DNA from: Asterella californica | Lineage: Eukaryota; Streptophyta; Marchantiopsida; Marchantiales; Aytoniaceae | Direction of reading: 5' to 3' | NCBI GenBank assembly: GCA_036924285.1 | Contig: JAYKYS010000011.1 | Coordinates: forward strand, 4,588,001-4,652,000 | Length of the DNA stretch: 64,000 nucleotides | Part shown: positions 22,955-35,581 of the stretch, one piece after another | How positions within the stretch are numbered: the first letter of the stretch is position 1 | Layout: every line of letters starts with the position of its first letter | The notes under the pieces: generated by a model | Told to the model about the DNA's origin: nothing | Databases searched by the model: none | The model's input: the letters and a program-made list of their open reading frames with translations, nothing else | Program-made: the position numbers and the translations under genes

Positions 22955-24154
22955 TCAAGACTCTTCAACTTCAGCTTCAAATTCATCTTCAACCTCCATT
23001 GAGTCTTCAGCTTCATCCTCAGTAAGCTCTGCAATGTTCTGGTCGTCCCCTCTCCTTCTAAAGAGTTTGATTCTCTTCCCTGCGACTGGTATCTTGAGCA
23101 CTGCACCATCTAACTCTCTCAAAGAGTATGTGCCATTATCATAAACTTCTAACACCACATAAGGTCCGAACCATCTCTTGGAAAACTTTCTGATAGCGCT
23201 ATGCTGATTATCAAGACTACTATCATAGACTAACACCCAATCACCTTCCTTAACTGGTTTGGGTCGTAATCTATGCGTTCTATCAAACCTGCCTTTGTTT
23301 CTCTCTCTAGCAGTCTTTAACCTTTCCACAGCTTTGGCAACATCCTCAGGTCTTCGTTCTAACTGTTGGATCCTTAATGTAAGAAGTTCCTCTGTACTTC
23401 TACCATCTTCCCATGGCAACACATTCCAAGTAGGCACAACCTCCTCAATCGGCATCACAAGTTTTTGCCCTAGTATCAACTCTGCTGGCATGTAACCTGT
23501 AACGGTACTATGAGTTGTACGATCTGCCCACAAAGCAAATGGTAGCAGTCTAGGCCATTCACGGATCTTACCCTTGCAAGCTTTTACCAAAGCTTTGATG
23601 ATTGGCGGATGACCTCTTTCGCTCTTGTGATTCCCTTCAGGATTGTAAGCAGTGGTTAACGCCAACTTGATTCCCAATCTCTTGAAGAACTCAACTGCTT
23701 CTTGTGCATCCAGCTCAACCCTATCTGCAGTGATCTTTCCCACACACCCATATCTACAAATAACATCTTCAAGTAGAAAGCGGCAAACACTAGCAGTGGT
23801 CTTCGTCCTCAGAGCACGGCCTTCGACTTGGTTAGATAGATCTTCTCTAGCCAAGACTAGATACCTCATTTGTCCAAGTCCAAATGGCATAGTTACCAGA
23901 TCAACTACCCATTTATAATGAATGGCTAAAGGATAAGTAGGATGCAATCCATCACGATGGCGTACATTGGAGTACATCTGGCAGGGTATACAAGATGAAA
24001 CAAACTGTACTACATCCTTATACATACCCTTCCACCAATACTTTTCCTTCATCTTGGCAAATGTAGCCCAAACTCCTCTATGACCGGCCCATAGACTCTC
24101 ATGGAACTCCTTGATCAGCTTCTGCTGCAATTCCAAGTCACATACCACCCTCTA
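22955..24154 (-). pseudogene. Element B integrase, copy 1
   Basis: About 400 codons in the same frame as the RNase H segment, from which a TAG at 24154-24152 separates it. It has the zinc-binding domain (HESLWAGH and CIPC), the core with Asp in VVDLVTMP, a second Asp in ITADRVELD and Glu in NPEGNHKSE, then a basic C-terminal domain and an acidic tail rich in Glu. There is no chromodomain. Its first codon in the open segment is not an ATG, so it depended on read-through from upstream pol. In the second copy this frame has an extra nonsense codon. Confidence 0.85.
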
Positions 24155-24883
24155 CGGTATACCTCCTTGTAGCTTAGGGCGCTTCCATAGATGTCCTCCA
24201 TGTAAAAAGTAACCATAAGCTATTCTACGGATCCTCTTGAAATCTGCATCAGACCAGCCTTCTTGCCTTTCCAGTGAACTCAAATAGCGCCCAAGATCCA
24301 ACCACTCGCCATCATACATAGTTTCCTCAAAAAACTCCAACGAGGCTGCAAAACAGCTTCTATCTCTTCTAGCAAGAGCACTAGAATAGAACTCTGTTCC
24401 CACATCCTCCTGATCATCTATCATTTCTTTCTCATCGTAATACCTAGCCCTTGATAACATATCTGCCACAAGATTATCTTTTCCTGCAATATGTCTAAAC
24501 TCTGGGTTCAAGGACTTGATATATGCTATCCACCTCAACATAGCAATATCTGGAGTTGTACAGCTAGTGATCATTCCCAAGAGAGGTAAACAATCTGTCT
24601 CCACAACCACAGGTGCTCCTATCAAGTATTCCTTATCACTCTTCATCGCAGTAACTACTCCCCATAGCTCTCTCTTGACTTGAGGGTAGTCTCTCTGCCG
24701 TGAACTTAATACCTTAGCACCAAAACGCACCACATATCTATTCCCATCCTCATCGTCTTGTCCTACAGCCCATCCAATGCCAATAGGACTAGTATCAACA
24801 GTAAGGATAACAGATCTGCCCAACTCATATGTTACCTTCCGTAGAGTTGGTGGTGAAGACAACAGATCCTTCAACTTCTTCAT
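24152..24883 (-). pseudogene. Element B RNase H and linker, copy 1
   Basis: This 243-codon segment contains an RNase H fold with VDTSPIGIGWAVG at the start, a KRELWGV block, and DNLVADMLSR near the end. It is in frame with the RT segment upstream, interrupted by TAG codons at 24919-24917 and 24910-24908, and ends at a TAG at 24154-24152. All three stops are one C-to-T change from a glutamine codon, though the original residues are not known. Confidence 0.82.
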
Positions 24884-24916
24884 AGACTCGCTTTGCTCCT
24901 CTTGCCACTAAAATCT

Positions 24917-27283
24917 CTACCCCTTCCTCAACAACTTGTACAGCGGATCTGCTACATGGGCAAAGTGTGGAATCCATATATGGTAAAACACACATGCACC
25001 TAGAAACCTTCTCACCTCAGTAACTGACCCACAAGTCTCCTTCATCCTTCGAATGGCATCAACCTTGTTTGGACAAGGTTTCCGACCATAAGATCCACAT
25101 AGGTGCTCCACAATCAACACCTCCTGTTCTCCAAACACAGACTTTGCTCCTGATAAAGTCAAATGAACCTCCTCCAGTCGACTCAGTATCTTATCACAAT
25201 CAGCTATGTGATCTGCAACAAACTTACGGCACCCCCTCTGATCCATTATCTCATTCTTCTCCTCCTCAGCACATCCTTTGATCGGCACATCATCAAGGAA
25301 TGACATAGTTTTTTCAGGAACGAAGTCCCTCAAAACTTTGTTCATGCCATTCATCATATGTGCTACAGAATTGGTAGCACCTTGCGGCAAGGTGCACATC
25401 CTCAGTAACCCTAAAGGTGTCCTCATTGTAGTCAAGTCTCTACTTTCATAGGATAACTGAAACTGATCATAACCTGAATATAAGTCTCCCATCGAATAGA
25501 TAGCACGACCAGCAAAAGCCTCTACAAACTCGTCTACAATAGGTCCTATACCCATATTTCTGATAGTTACCTTGTTAACTGGCTGCATATCTTGAATGAA
25601 TCTCAAAGCTCCACTTTTCTTCGGAACAGTAAACCATCTGCTAGAATAGGGAGCTATAGATGGTTCCAAGATACCCATCCTAATCCTCTCATTGAGCAAG
25701 TCTATCAGCTTTGGCAGATGAGCTCTAGGCACAGGGATAGGACGTAGATTCCAAGGCACATGCGGTATAGTAAAGATTACCATAGGTGCAACTACACTTG
25801 GATCTACACATCCTACTTCATGTGACTCAAATGCAAACGCCTTACCATGCCTAGATAGCATCTCCCTGAAGCTCTTCTTCTCCTGCTCGGTAAGAAATCC
25901 ATCACCCCCAATCCTCAGCTCCTTCAGTGTTGTTTCTGTGAACTGGTGCCCAATTCTTCTCGGTCCTCTGAGCGTCGGTTCTCGTGCATCTTGCTCCATC
26001 TTCTGATTGTAATCGAGTGGCAAAGACAAAGCCACTGGTTTGACTTTCTTTGCCACTGACTTGTACTTGGTCTCCACATACACCTCTTGTCGATCTATAA
26101 ACTTATCAATTACATCATAAAGCTCCTTGGAGCTCACTCTCACCACTCTATCTACATCATCTATAGAACTTTCTACTATAGATTTCAACTCCCCTATAGT
26201 ATCTACCAAATACTGTTCTTCAAACACTCCAGATATGTATTCATCTCCTGCTAACTCTCCATTATCCCACAAAGACTGCTGTACACACTTCACATGTTGC
26301 CTCTCAAACCTCTTCAGATTCTCAACCTTCCTATAACACACTGATCCACATGACGTCAATCCTAAGAAGCCAGTGGATAAAGCCTCATGTTCTACTGGAT
26401 CAGGCGAGAATTCTATCTCTACTGTACCGTTGAAGTCTCGCTTCAATGGTACTCTGCCAAAACCCCTAGACTTTCTAAACTCCTGAGTAATCTTAGGTAG
26501 TGGACGGTCTCTCAAGCTATCACGATTCCTCTCATGTTCTGCAGCAACAGTAAAAAACTGAACAGCTCTTTTGCCGTCTCTACTACGTATCCTAGCATAG
26601 GCTGAACCATCATCCATAACTCGTGTCTCCATTCTAACAGCAGTAATGTAAGGCTGCCCTAGAATGATAGGATAGGTTGACATGTCTTGCACAAAGAAAT
26701 TCTGAACATCACTGATGTCACCCACAGTTACCTTGATGTTGGGACAAGCACCATAGAGTTCTCCCCGCTGGTTGTTGACAGCACGGATAAGCCATCCATG
26801 GTCGGTGTCTATGGGCCACCTCCCACGCTTGTACAGCTCCTTAGACATCAGATTAATCTCTGAGCCGTGATCAATCAATGCCACCACAGGTTCCTCTAGA
26901 TCTCCCAGCTTCACTAAGGTCTCTGTGGTTGCTCTCGCCCAATGGTTGTGAGAATAATGGCTCTTCTGCGATGCTTCCACCTCATCTTCAAACCTCACGT
27001 GCTGATCTGATCTCCCCTCTGATACTTGAGAGCAGTAACCAGCAATCTCATCTTCCTCATCCTCCGACAGTTTGGTCCCTAGAGCGTTAAGCGTAGCTGC
27101 TTCACCCAAGATCTGACGTTTCCTCTTGATGATATCTATGATAACCTCATGGAACTCACGCTTTGCAATCCCAAGAATCTCACCCAAAGTAAACTCAACC
27201 TTCCCATTCAAGATACGGTTCTCTAACACCTGCTTCAAGTCTGTAGCAATCTCAATGTCAGACTGAAGTTTGTATGTAGGCAT
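24917..27283 (-). pseudogene. Element B protease and reverse transcriptase, copy 1
   Basis: This 788-codon open segment begins MPTYKLQSDIE, a pre-protease helical region seen in a distinct Ty3/gypsy group known from fungi and some plants. The protease motif is IDHGSEIN near residue 138, with His where most have Ser. The RT has a QGATNS block and the active site FLDD near residue 663 in place of YxDD, which is usual in this group. It ends at a TAG before RNase H. The upstream gag linker is in frame with it, but the gag frame itself is shifted near 27390. Confidence 0.87.
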
Positions 27284-27339
27284 CTTACCCTTCTCCTTGC
27301 TTCTCTCTTTCTCCTTTGGTGTTGTAGGTGGTAGATCCT

Positions 27340-28434
27340 CTATATTCTCCTCCCGAGTAGGTGTTGTCTCCTGCCTTGTCTCTGGTCTAGCCCTTCACTC
27401 CTTGTAGCAGGTCGTTTGGCTGTAGAAGCCTCACCTGCATCCTCCCTCCTGCGTTTTTCTTCTAGTACAGCTTCATGCTGACTTCTTGCAACATAAGCAT
27501 GCACTGACATAGTATCCACAGGATCATTCCATCCTGTAGCTTCTCGAATTGAGTTGCCAACCCTTCGTAGCACATCCTTGTCTAGCTCTGTTCTAGCTAC
27601 GAACCGCACTACATCAGACCACAACCCAGTAGTCCCTTTTTCTCTCTCCATCTCCACTTTCACTCCACATGTAGTAGCATTCACAAGAGAAACAACATGT
27701 GATGTTGATATTTCATTCACAAGTCTCTTCATACCACCCTTGCCAAAGTTGGTTCCCAACATCATCCCAGTCTCTCTCATATGGATCTTACCATCTTTGA
27801 AGAAGATCATATCCTTCCTCAATGCATCTGAAAACTCCCCACAATCTCTTCTTACATGATCTAGGCTATCACACCATATACAGCGATGAACAAAGCCTTC
27901 TCTCATCTGAGGTCTCTGCATAGCAGGCTGTACATTCTGCTCCTTCTCTTCTAACCTAGTGAGCTTAAGCTTAAGCTCCTTCATACCCTTAATCAACTCA
28001 TCAAGCGGTGAGTCTTCCTCTCTAGCAATTACCAAAGCAGACTTAGTAGGCAACTGCTTGACAGGAATTATCAGAGGTGCTGCTTCACTTACCACCACCT
28101 TGTCCCTTCTTCTCTGTCTCTTGGTCAGCAAAGAAACAACCTCTTCAACCTCCTTCCAATCAGTCTTCAATCCTCTCTCCTCACCCTTGTCTTCCAGCAA
28201 CAGCTCAAGCTTCTCCTGAATAGTCACGTCCGCTGCTTGTAGAAAAAGCTCGGTCTTCTCCACCTCTAGTGTAAGCTTCTCTGTCCTAGAAAGCTGAGCA
28301 TACTGACGATCAAACTCCCTTAACAACTCATTTACAGACAAACCTTTGTTAGGCTTAACCACCCACTCCAAGAACGTTCTCTTGGTCACCCTCTCTGAAT
28401 CTTCAGTGTAGTACTCCTCCTTCAAAGCTCGCAT
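27340..28434 (-). pseudogene. Element B gag, main part, copy 1
   Basis: A 364-codon segment with a charged helical capsid-like region and a zinc knuckle CIWCDSLDHVRRDC (near 27840-27890). It is followed by a KDGKIHMRETG block also seen in family C. A frameshift near 28420 separates it from the N-terminal part and another near 27390 from pol. Gag proteins form the particle in which reverse transcription takes place. Confidence 0.8.
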
Positions 28435-28780
28435 AACAACTCTGTCCTTGCTGCTGCTTGAGCTCCTTCACACGCCCACGAATCTCAGGGACAACAGCAA
28501 GTTCAAAGTTCTCCACCATCTCCTTCTCAAGTACCTTGTTCACCTCCATCTCCTTAGATAAGTACCGCACGTACTTGGAAATATCTGTCCCCTTGAACTG
28601 ATCCATCTGATGCACCACAGATTGCAACGCCTTGGTTGCTAATACCTCCTTCCTCTCTGTGCTCTGCTGCTGCTGCATAAACATGGAAAAAGCTTAGAAC
28701 ATCTTCATCGTAGCAGCATCCAACTGAACAAGTTGCTGAGCAGCAGCAGCACCTCCACTTGATGATCCTTGGTTGGCCAT
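28403..28780 (-). pseudogene. Element B gag N-terminus, copy 1
   Basis: Translation would start at ATG 28780 (MANQGSSSGG), run through an Ala- and Gln-rich stretch, and hit a TAA at 28696-28694 after 28 codons. The frame then stays open (MFMQQQQSTERKE) to 28403, overlapping the next gag segment in another frame. The early stop is in both array copies. Confidence 0.7.
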
Positions 28781-28856
28781 GATATCTGATCCTGTAACAC
28801 TCTCAAGAAAACTCCCACCCTAGGTGTTTCACGTCGAGTTCACCAAAAAGAGACTA
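28781..28856 (-). other. Element B leader, primer site not identified
   Basis: Only 76 bp separate the LTR from the gag ATG. No standard primer site is present. The first TGG-starting candidate (TGGTGAACTCGAC) lies about 11 bases inside the LTR junction and does not match a tRNA end I know. Confidence 0.5.
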
Positions 28857-30229
28857 TGTCGGAGTGTGATCCGTCTACTTAGGAAAGCGCTGGGCTTCTG
28901 GCTGTGGTTGTTTACTCAAGAGGTTGGCTTTCAGGTCACAACAGGAGCTACAAACACTCACACAGGAGTGTAGGATCCTCTGATATGCTCAAAAAGCGAA
29001 ATTTAGGTCTCAATGGTAGTAATAGACTTAGGCGGTGAACTTTGACACTCAAAGAGAGGAAAACTATGAAGGTTTAGACCTCTAAACTTCCCCTACATGC
29101 AAATGAGGTACTACTGAACTCACAGACGAAGTTTCAACCTGAGATCAAATTCTGACACGGAGATATGAACAGAAAAGTTCTGAATAAGAGAATTATGGCA
29201 ATTTCTGGTACCTAGACAACTATTCAGACATAGAACAGAGAATTGGCTCGATGAATTTCAAATCTTCTTACAGTATTTGAAGTCTACAGGATGCTGAACA
29301 TCCCTGTGAAGTTGGGACTTCTGAATGTTTGTAGAACTCCAGATCTCCTTCTCTAAAGTCGCTGCTCTAGATTAAGAGCTTTTCAAACCCCCTCTGCTTC
29401 AGCGGCCGCCCTGAATTACTCAATTACTCAAATGATTCAAAACTTTTTGGAAAGTCGTAGCCCTCCTGACAGTGAACGCAACCACGAAGTTTTGAAGTGA
29501 TTTCTTCAATTCTGCTGCAATTGGCACCGAAAACCCCAAAATCAACAAAAGTGATGCAGTTTTGGCACAATCCGAACTTCAATTGGGCATAACTCCTTGT
29601 TTATTGATCCAAATCGAGCAAACATTTCACTGACAGTGCTTGGCACGACGAGCTCTCTCTTCCTGTGCTCTCAGATTTCGAAGATACCTCACCAATTGCT
29701 CGAACTCTCCTCTAGAGCTCTGTTTCTAAACTTAGAGTTTTACAAAAGACAAAAATGGACCAATGGGAGTTCATAGCTCCACTTGACTGTCCTTTTGTGC
29801 CTTAAACTACCTGGTAACTTATCTACACTCATAGGCTACCACGTCAAGCCCCCTAGAGTGCCAGCGTAAAACTTAAACTACCTAAAATGACATATAGCCC
29901 TGAAAAATAACTTCAATTAGCTAGAAAGCGTGCATGGGCGACAAGTAAGTACAACCCATGAGCTCAAACCCCTATCAGCATGGAAACCCTAAGTTATGTA
30001 CATTGAACGTCATAGACAAGTAAGAAGTCACTTGCACAAGCGCACAAATGCTTGAACAAGATACCTAACATACTATCAGCCTACTAGGACTCAAAATAGT
30101 GTTAACACCGTATGCAAAGGTGTCAAACATATACATAAAGGACTAGAAGTAATATGAGCTAACTTCTAGAACTACCAAACCTAAGCGTCGGAGTAGAAGT
30201 CAAGCATGTAGCTGCCAAATGGCGCGACA
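28857..30229 (-). repeat. Family-B LTR copy 2
   Basis: Same 1,373 bp as copy 3 at every diagnostic site (28951, 29555, 30213), so both derive from the original 5' LTR. It acts as the 5' LTR of internal copy 1 and is followed on its right by D-gag DNA. Confidence 0.88.
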
Positions 30230-30853
30230 ACGGGCGCAGTTTCGGGAGGCGTAGCACTTGTGAGTTCGGGTGCCAGTAGTAGTGATACATCCACGGGTGG
30301 CGAAGTATCTACTACCAGCGGTACATTCACTAGTAGTGGAGAAGGTGGTAATGCGAGCGAGATACCACCAGGGTTTAATCTTGTGGTTCCGTTCTTTTAG
30401 TGTTTGAGGAAGAACTATCAGGATGTGCGGACCGACAAGTTGAGGAGTCTGCAGGAAGACTGGAGAGAGCCTACGCGAGACGTTTACTTGCATGAGGTAG
30501 TTGATTATCGTTATCCAAGGCATGACTGAAGCATAGGCAGTCTAGTTCTAGTATGAAATATTAGACCGGGAGCTGCGTAGGAGAGTCAGCGATACCACTC
30601 TCCTTAGAGACACTACTCCGACGTTGGCGGTTGTCTTTGGTTTGGCTGACCGGATTGAGCTCAACATAGTGGAGGAGAGGGTGGTGGTTGCTAGGTTCAG
30701 CAAGGAAACACCATATGGAGCAACCAACTCTTCTCGAGGATCACAAGCTGCGTAACAACATGGTGGTGGTGGCAAAGATCGTGCTGAACAGTCATGATCA
30801 CAAAGAGGTGTTGAAGGACATGGTCGGTAGAAGCCCATGCCGTCCTTCTCTAG
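30230..30853 (+). repeat. Duplicated D-gag segment, copy 2
   Basis: Same as 21988-22611 by eye, at the 8,242 offset, with the same breakpoint into the LTR tail at 30853/30854. Confidence 0.85.
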
Positions 30854-31148
30854 TGGGCGACAAGTAAGTACAACCCATGAGCTCAAACCCCTATCAGCAT
30901 GGAAACCCTAAGTTATGTACATTGAACGTCATAGACAAGTAAGAAGTCACTTGCACAAGCGCACAAATGCTTGAACAAGATACCTAACATACTATCAGCC
31001 TACTAGGACTCAAAATAGTGTTAACACCGTATGCAAAGGTGTCAAACATATACATAAAGGACTAGAAGTAATATGAGCTAACTTCTAGAACTACCAAACC
31101 TAAGCGTCGGAGTAGAAGTCAAGCATGTAGCCGCCAAATGGCGCGACA
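30854..31148 (-). repeat. Partial family-B LTR, copy 2
   Basis: 295-bp LTR tail against the polypurine tract of the second internal copy. It carries the 3'-LTR type base (C at 31132), like the first tail (22890) and unlike the full LTRs (T). Confidence 0.85.
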
Positions 31149-31196
31149 TCCACCCCCTCTGAACCTGCACATCCTCCGGTATGTGCCAGACCCAGA

Positions 31197-32396
31197 TCAA
31201 GACTCTTCAACTTCAGCTTCAAATTCATCTTCAACCTCCATTGAGTCTTCAGCTTCATCCTCAGTAAGCTCTGCAATGTTCTGGTCGTCCCCTCTCCTTC
31301 TAAAGAGTTTGATTCTCTTCCCTGCGACTGGTATCTTGAGCACTGCACCATCTAACTCTCTCAAAGAGTATGTGCCATTATCATAAACTTCTAACACCAC
31401 ATAAGGTCCGAACCATCTCTTGGAAAACTTTCTGATAGCGCTATGCTGATTATCAAGACTACTATCATAGACTAACACCCAATCACCTTCCTTAACTGGT
31501 TTGGGTCGTAATCTATGCGTTCTATCAAACCTGCCTTTGTTTCTCTCTCTAGCAGTCTTTAACCTTTCCACAGCTTTGGCAACATCCTCAGGTCTTCGTT
31601 CTAACTGTTGGATCCTTAATGTAAGAAGTTCCTCTGTACTTCTACCATCTTCCCATGGCAACACATTCCAAGTAGGCACAACCTCCTCAATCGGCATCAC
31701 AAGTTTTTGCCCTAGTATCAACTCTGCTGGCATGTAACCTGTAACGGTACTATGAGTTGTACGATCTGCCCACAAAGCAAATGGTAGCAGTCTAGGCCAT
31801 TCACGGATCTTACCCTTGCAAGCTTTTACCAAAGCTTTGATGATTGGCGGATGACCTCTTTCGCTCTTGTGATTCCCTTCAGGATTGTAAGCAGTGGTTA
31901 ACGCCAACTTGATTCCCAATCTCTTGAAGAACTCAACTGCTTCTTGTGCATCCAGCTCAACCCTATCTGCAGTGATCTTTCCCACACACCCATATCTACA
32001 AATAACATCTTCAAGTAGAAAGCGGCAAACACTAGCAGTGGTCTTCGTCCTCAGAGCACGGCCTTCGACTTGGTTAGATAGATCTTCTCTAGCCAAGACT
32101 AGATACCTCATTTATCCAAGTCCAAATGGCATAGTTACCAGATCAACTACCCATTTATAATGAATGGCTAAAGGATAAGTAGGATGCAATCCATCACGAT
32201 GGCGTACATTGGAGTACATCTGGCAGGGTATACAAGATGAAACAAACTGTACTACATCCTTATACATACCCTTCCACCAATACTTTTCCTTCATCTTGGC
32301 AAATGTAGCCCAAACTCCTCTATGACCGGCCCATAGACTCTCATGGAACTCCTTGATCAGCTTCTGCTGCAATTCCAAGTCACATACCACCCTCTA
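31197..32396 (-). pseudogene. Element B integrase, copy 2, with extra nonsense codon
   Basis: Same as the copy at 22955-24154 except that a CAA glutamine codon is TAA here (32114-32112, base 32114 versus 23872). This splits the frame into 31197-32111 and 32112-32390, between the zinc-binding domain and most of the core. The change must post-date the tandem duplication and is a C-to-T change on the coding strand. Confidence 0.87.
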
Positions 32397-33125
32397 CGGT
32401 ATACCTCCTTGTAGCTTAGGGCGCTTCCATAGATGTCCTCCATGTAAAAAGTAACCATAAGCTATTCTACGGATCCTCTTGAAATCTGCATCAGACCAGC
32501 CTTCTTGCCTTTCCAGTGAACTCAAATAGCGCCCAAGATCCAACCACTCGCCATCATACATAGTTTCCTCAAAAAACTCCAACGAGGCTGCAAAACAGCT
32601 TCTATCTCTTCTAGCAAGAGCACTAGAATAGAACTCTGTTCCCACATCCTCCTGATCATCTATCATTTCTTTCTCATCGTAATACCTAGCCCTTGATAAC
32701 ATATCTGCCACAAGATTATCTTTTCCTGCAATATGTCTAAACTCTGGGTTCAAGGACTTGATATATGCTATCCACCTCAACATAGCAATATCTGGAGTTG
32801 TACAGCTAGTGATCATTCCCAAGAGAGGTAAACAATCTGTCTCCACAACCACAGGTGCTCCTATCAAGTATTCCTTATCACTCTTCATCGCAGTAACTAC
32901 TCCCCATAGCTCTCTCTTGACTTGAGGGTAGTCTCTCTGCCGTGAACTTAATACCTTAGCACCAAAACGCACCACATATCTATTCCCATCCTCATCGTCT
33001 TGTCCTACAGCCCATCCAATGCCAATAGGACTAGTATCAACAGTAAGGATAACAGATCTGCCCAACTCATATGTTACCTTCCGTAGAGTTGGTGGTGAAG
33101 ACAACAGATCCTTCAACTTCTTCAT
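32394..33125 (-). pseudogene. Element B RNase H and linker, copy 2
   Basis: Same predicted protein as the copy at 24152-24883, with the same flanking TAG codons. The shared lesions show that they existed before the array duplicated. Confidence 0.82.
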
Positions 33126-33158
33126 AGACTCGCTTTGCTCCTCTTGCCACTAAAATCT

Positions 33159-35525
33159 CTACCCCTTCCTCAACAACTTGTACAGCGGATCTGCTACATG
33201 GGCAAAGTGTGGAATCCATATATGGTAAAACACACATGCACCTAGAAACCTTCTCACCTCAGTAACTGACCCACAAGTCTCCTTCATCCTTCGAATGGCA
33301 TCAACCTTGTTTGGACAAGGTTTCCGACCATAAGATCCACATAGGTGCTCCACAATCAACACCTCCTGTTCTCCAAACACAGACTTTGCTCCTGATAAAG
33401 TCAAATGAACCTCCTCCAGTCGACTCAGTATCTTATCACAATCAGCTATGTGATCTGCAACAAACTTACGGCACCCCCTCTGATCCATTATCTCATTCTT
33501 CTCCTCCTCAGCACATCCTTTGATCGGCACATCATCAAGGAATGACATAGTTTTTTCAGGAACGAAGTCCCTCAAAACTTTGTTCATGCCATTCATCATA
33601 TGTGCTACAGAATTGGTAGCACCTTGCGGCAAGGTGCACATCCTCAGTAACCCTAAAGGTGTCCTCATTGTAGTCAAGTCTCTACTTTCATAGGATAACT
33701 GAAACTGATCATAACCTGAATATAAGTCTCCCATCGAATAGATAGCACGACCAGCAAAAGCCTCTACAAACTCGTCTACAATAGGTCCTATACCCATATT
33801 TCTGATAGTTACCTTGTTAACTGGCTGCATATCTTGAATGAATCTCAAAGCTCCACTTTTCTTCGGAACAGTAAACCATCTGCTAGAATAGGGAGCTATA
33901 GATGGTTCCAAGATACCCATCCTAATCCTCTCATTGAGCAAGTCTATCAGCTTTGGCAGATGAGCTCTAGGCACAGGGATAGGACGTAGATTCCAAGGCA
34001 CATGCGGTATAGTAAAGATTACCATAGGTGCAACTACACTTGGATCTACACATCCTACTTCATGTGACTCAAATGCAAACGCCTTACCATGCCTAGATAG
34101 CATCTCCCTGAAGCTCTTCTTCTCCTGCTCGGTAAGAAATCCATCACCCCCAATCCTCAGCTCCTTCAGTGTTGTTTCTGTGAACTGGTGCCCAATTCTT
34201 CTCGGTCCTCTGAGCGTCGGTTCTCGTGCATCTTGCTCCATCTTCTGATTGTAATCGAGTGGCAAAGACAAAGCCACTGGTTTGACTTTCTTTGCCACTG
34301 ACTTGTACTTGGTCTCCACATACACCTCTTGTCGATCTATAAACTTATCAATTACATCATAAAGCTCCTTGGAGCTCACTCTCACCACTCTATCTACATC
34401 ATCTATAGAACTTTCTACTATAGATTTCAACTCCCCTATAGTATCTACCAAATACTGTTCTTCAAACACTCCAGATATGTATTCATCTCCTGCTAACTCT
34501 CCATTATCCCACAAAGACTGCTGTACACACTTCACATGTTGCCTCTCAAACCTCTTCAGATTCTCAACCTTCCTATAACACACTGATCCACATGACGTCA
34601 ATCCTAAGAAGCCAGTGGATAAAGCCTCATGTTCTACTGGATCAGGCGAGAATTCTATCTCTACTGTACCGTTGAAGTCTCGCTTCAATGGTACTCTGCC
34701 AAAACCCCTAGACTTTCTAAACTCCTGAGTAATCTTAGGTAGTGGACGGTCTCTCAAGCTATCACGATTCCTCTCATGTTCTGCAGCAACAGTAAAAAAC
34801 TGAACAGCTCTTTTGCCGTCTCTACTACGTATCCTAGCATAGGCTGAACCATCATCCATAACTCGTGTCTCCATTCTAACAGCAGTAATGTAAGGCTGCC
34901 CTAGAATGATAGGATAGGTTGACATGTCTTGCACAAAGAAATTCTGAACATCACTGATGTCACCCACAGTTACCTTGATGTTGGGACAAGCACCATAGAG
35001 TTCTCCCCGCTGGTTGTTGACAGCACGGATAAGCCATCCATGGTCGGTGTCTATGGGCCACCTCCCACGCTTGTACAGCTCCTTAGACATCAGATTAATC
35101 TCTGAGCCGTGATCAATCAATGCCACCACAGGTTCCTCTAGATCTCCCAGCTTCACTAAGGTCTCTGTGGTTGCTCTCGCCCAATGGTTGTGAGAATAAT
35201 GGCTCTTCTGCGATGCTTCCACCTCATCTTCAAACCTCACGTGCTGATCTGATCTCCCCTCTGATACTTGAGAGCAGTAACCAGCAATCTCATCTTCCTC
35301 ATCCTCCGACAGTTTGGTCCCTAGAGCGTTAAGCGTAGCTGCTTCACCCAAGATCTGACGTTTCCTCTTGATGATATCTATGATAACCTCATGGAACTCA
35401 CGCTTTGCAATCCCAAGAATCTCACCCAAAGTAAACTCAACCTTCCCATTCAAGATACGGTTCTCTAACACCTGCTTCAAGTCTGTAGCAATCTCAATGT
35501 CAGACTGAAGTTTGTATGTAGGCAT
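33159..35525 (-). pseudogene. Element B protease and reverse transcriptase, copy 2
   Basis: Same predicted 788-residue product as 24917-27283, including the IDHGSEIN protease motif and FLDD RT motif, and ending at the same TAG. Confidence 0.86.
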
Positions 35526-35581
35526 CTTACCCTTCTCCTTGCTTCTCTCTTTCTCCTTTGGTGTTGTAGGTGGTAGATCCT

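Noticed and set aside
28834..28846. TGGTGAACTCGAC as a primer-binding site of element B
   Set aside because: About 11 bases from the LTR instead of 0-3 and not complementary to a tRNA end I know; left unassigned.
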